Shown here piece after piece: positions 6,398 to 9,230 of a stretch of DNA of 9,230 nucleotides. Source of the DNA: Victivallales bacterium Lenti_02 (GTDB lineage: Bacteria > Verrucomicrobiota > Lentisphaeria > Oligosphaerales > Lenti-02). The stretch is taken from the NCBI GenBank assembly GCA_001603055.1, contig LVAZ01000250.1, forward strand, positions 1 to 9,230, in the 5' to 3' direction. A program made the position numbers and the translations under genes. The notes beneath the pieces are model-generated. The model did not search any database. It was not told the origin of the DNA and saw only the letters and a list, made by a program, of their open reading frames with translations. Numbering within the stretch: the stretch's first letter is position 1; every line of letters starts with the position of its first letter.

Positions 6398-8398
6398 ATG
6401 GCAAGAGCTGAACGAATTCTCGCGATCGACATCGGCGCGACCAGCATCAAGATCGGCGAGTTCGAGTATTCCGGGCGCGAAGCCGTGACGCTGGTCAACT
6501 TCGCCTACCGCGAGTACGAGGAGGAACTCACCGACAGTTCCCGCTCGGTCGTGGTGGCGGGCCTGCTCCGCCAGATGATCGTCGAGAACAACTTCGTCGC
6601 CCGCCGCGTCCTCCTCTCCATCTCCGGCCAGTCCGCCTTCACCCGCTTCGTCCGCCTCCCCCCCTTCTCCGACGACCAGACCCGCATCCGCCAGATCGTC
6701 GAGTTCGAGGCCCGCCAGAACGTCCCCTTCCCCATGGACGAGGTCATCTGGGACTACCAGTTGGTGGCGGGCACCGACAGCGAGGACATCGACGTGATGT
6801 TCGTGGTCATCAAGAACGACATCGTCGAGCAGATGACCGGGGCCGTCCAGGCGGTCGGGCTCGAGCCCCTGCTGGTGGACGTGGCCCCCGCCTCCTGCTA
6901 CAACGCCGCGCGGGCCAACCGGGTCGGCCAGGACGATTGCGCGATGATCCTGAACATCGGCGGCCGCAGCACCAACCTGCTCTTCGCCGACGGCGGCCGC
7001 ATCTTCGCCCGCACCATTCCGATCGCCGGGCACTCGATCACCCAGCAGATCGGCAAGGAGTTCGGCATCGGTTTCGCCGAGGCCGAGGAACTCAAGCGGC
7101 GGCACGGCTTCGTGGCCCTGGGCGGCGCCTACGCCGAGCCCGAGTCCGAGACCGCCGCCGCCGTCTCGAAGATCATCCGCAACGTCATGGCCCGCCTGCA
7201 CGGCGAGATCAACCGCTCGATCAGCGTCTACCGCGCCCAGCAGAAGGGCAACCGCCCCGTCAAGCTGTATCTCACCGGCGGCAGCTCCACCATGACCTAC
7301 ACCGACCACTTCTTCGCCGAGAAGCTGCGCATGGAGGTCGAGTACCTCAACCCCTTCGGCGTCGTCCAGCTCGGCCCCGCCTTGGACCGCGCCCGGCTCG
7401 AGGAGGTCGCCCACATGTTCAGCGAGGTCATCGGTCTCGGCCTCCGCTACCGCATGTCCTGCCCGATCGAGGTGAGCCTGATGCCCGAGAGCATCACCCG
7501 GCAGCAGGCCCTGCGGCGCAAGAAGCCCTATGTGATGCTCAGCATGTTCTTCTTTGTGCTCATCTTCGCCGTGGCCTGGCGGGGAGTGGCGTTCCATGCC
7601 TCGCTTTACGCGAACGCCGCCCACGCCCTCGGCACCGAGCGCATCGCGCCCGAGGTGCTGAGCAACGGCATCCGGCAGGCGACGGCCAGCCAGACCCAGA
7701 ACAACGCCCGCTACCAGAGCGTCTGCGACCTGCTCGCCCAGCGCGCCGTCTGGCCGCGGATCATCAACGAATTCCAGCGCCTCAAGCCGGAAAACCTCTG
7801 GCTCGTCTCCATCAAGCCGGTCATCGGCGAGATGCGCCCGGCCGTCGCGGTTCCCGTCGGCGGCGGCGGTGGCGGCGGCGACATGTTCGGCGGCGGCGGC
7901 GGCAGCGACATGTTCGGCGGCGGCGGCGGAGCCATGCCCGGCGGCGGCGGCGGCGACATGTTCGGCGGCGGCGGCGGCGCTCCCGCCGGGCCGGTGGAGA
8001 CCGAAGTCATGATCTCCGGCTTCGAGATCACCGGCTACAGCGTCACCTTCAGCGATGTCGGCAGAGCCGCGCAGGCCCCGGCCGCCCCCCCCCGGGTGGT
8101 CGGCCCCCTGGACGACAGCCAGGAGACGGCTGCGGAAGAGGAAAAGGTCGAGGACTTGAGCGGTACGCTCGAATCCTTGTATCTCACCAACTTGCGCAGA
8201 TCCGAACTCTTCGACGGCGACAAGACCTACACCGAATTCAAACAGTACTTCCCCCCCAGCACGGTCAGGAACCTGGCATCCTTCGTGATTCAGGTGAAGC
8301 TCAAGCAGCCCGTGCCGTACAGCCAGATTTCGGGCGGAGGAAGAGGAGCCGGAGTCTCCGGCATGGACGGCATGGGCATGATGGAAGGAATGAGATGA
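6398..8398 (+). CDS. pilM: PilM-PilN-type fusion, actin-like pilus-like assembly protein (Amuc_1101-like)
   Basis: A 666-residue inner-membrane protein. Residues 1 to about 350 form a PilM actin-like ATPase domain: phosphate loop AIDIGATSIKIGEF (9-22), second loop LNIGGRSTNLLF (from 185) and adenosine loop LTGGSS (292-297). Next comes VSLMPE (359-364) and a basic stretch (RRKK, 373-376), resembling the N-terminal INLLP motif of PilN. One transmembrane helix (about 378-397) follows. The rest, about 400-666, should be periplasmic; LWLVSIKPV and VMISGF resemble PilN. These two are separated by a Gly-rich insert (488-531, repeats of GGGGGDMF), and the protein ends Gly/Met-rich. PilM and PilN are normally separate proteins that bind each other. 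Here they appear covalently joined. There is no strong ribosome-binding site (a weak AGAG), but the conserved N-terminus supports this ATG. A C9 tract lies at 8085-8093. Confidence 0.85.
   Translation: MARAERILAIDIGATSIKIGEFEYSGREAVTLVNFAYREYEEELTDSSRSVVVAGLLRQMIVENNFVARRVLLSISGQSAFTRFVRLPPFSDDQTRIRQIVEFEARQNVPFPMDEVIWDYQLVAGTDSEDIDVMFVVIKNDIVEQMTGAVQAVGLEPLLVDVAPASCYNAARANRVGQDDCAMILNIGGRSTNLLFADGGRIFARTIPIAGHSITQQIGKEFGIGFAEAEELKRRHGFVALGGAYAEPESETAAAVSKIIRNVMARLHGEINRSISVYRAQQKGNRPVKLYLTGGSSTMTYTDHFFAEKLRMEVEYLNPFGVVQLGPALDRARLEEVAHMFSEVIGLGLRYRMSCPIEVSLMPESITRQQALRRKKPYVMLSMFFFVLIFAVAWRGVAFHASLYANAAHALGTERIAPEVLSNGIRQATASQTQNNARYQSVCDLLAQRAVWPRIINEFQRLKPENLWLVSIKPVIGEMRPAVAVPVGGGGGGGDMFGGGGGSDMFGGGGGAMPGGGGGDMFGGGGGAPAGPVETEVMISGFEITGYSVTFSDVGRAAQAPAAPPRVVGPLDDSQETAAEEEKVEDLSGTLESLYLTNLRRSELFDGDKTYTEFKQYFPPSTVRNLASFVIQVKLKQPVPYSQISGGGRGAGVSGMDGMGMMEGMR
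7859..7990 (+). repeat. In-frame Gly-rich repeat encoding GGGGG-DMF units
   Basis: GGC-dominated triplet runs (5-7 glycines) are punctuated by gac-atg-ttc (Asp-Met-Phe) three times and by Ala-Met-Pro once, giving residues 488-531 of the PilM-PilN fusion. The near-identical codons point to recent tandem expansion. It probably forms a flexible periplasmic loop. Confidence 0.9.
8085..8093 (+). repeat. Homopolymeric C9 tract inside the PilM-PilN gene
   Basis: Nine consecutive C bases encode part of Ala-Pro-Pro-Arg, in frame as given. It is the longest single-base run I see here; a C7 run follows at 8251-8257. A one-base slip would truncate the last ~100 residues. Confidence 0.85.
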
Positions 8399-8439
8399 CG
8401 GGCAATCGGGGCAACTCTCCGTCCGGCATCCTCCGAACC

Positions 8440-8446
8440 GAGGTGA
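8440..8446 (+). promoter_or_regulatory. Strong Shine-Dalgarno site fixing the GTG start at 8451
   Basis: GAGGTGA is complementary to the 16S rRNA tail and ends 4 bases before GTG 8451-8453. The frame has a stop at 8391-8393 and no other start codon between, so this GTG is the only upstream choice. Confidence 0.8.
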
Positions 8447-8450
8447 ACAC

Positions 8451-9230
<780 letters not shown>

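Overview
This is a GC-rich (roughly two-thirds G+C) bacterial window, almost entirely protein-coding, with no RNA genes, mobile elements or CRISPR array that I can see. The gene content points to the PVC superphylum (Verrucomicrobiota, Kiritimatiellota, Lentisphaerota or relatives). The right half matches, in gene order and protein architecture, the pilus-like locus known from Akkermansia muciniphila (Amuc_1102, Amuc_1101/PilM, Amuc_1100). That assignment is from remembered family features, not from a search.

Left arm, minus strand: a pyrophosphate-dependent phosphofructokinase gene (1138 down to the window edge, C-terminus missing) lies downstream of an FAD-dependent oxidoreductase gene (2730-1321). 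The 182-base gap between them holds a candidate promoter for the kinase, a small GC hairpin and a 9-bp tandem repeat. The FAD gene and guaB diverge from a shared 195-base control region (2731-2925).

Right arm, plus strand: guaB (IMP dehydrogenase, GTG start at 2926), floA (flotillin-like membrane scaffold, 4531), a secreted Amuc_1102-like protein (5687), a PilM-PilN-type fusion (6398) and an Amuc_1100-like membrane-anchored protein (GTG start at 8451, runs off the right edge). The first two are housekeeping or membrane-organisation genes. The last three probably form one transcription unit building a cell-envelope pilus-like machine. In that model a cytoplasmic actin-like PilM platform is covalently linked to a PilN-like periplasmic domain, followed by a second bitopic PilN/PilO-like protein and accompanied by a small exported beta-rich protein.

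The most notable features are the PilM-PilN fusion with a PilN-like signature just before its transmembrane helix, Gly/Met-rich low-complexity repeats in two consecutive envelope proteins, a C9 tract inside the fusion gene, a perfect 9-bp hairpin in the leader of the pilus-like operon, and a non-canonical basic C-terminus on FloA.
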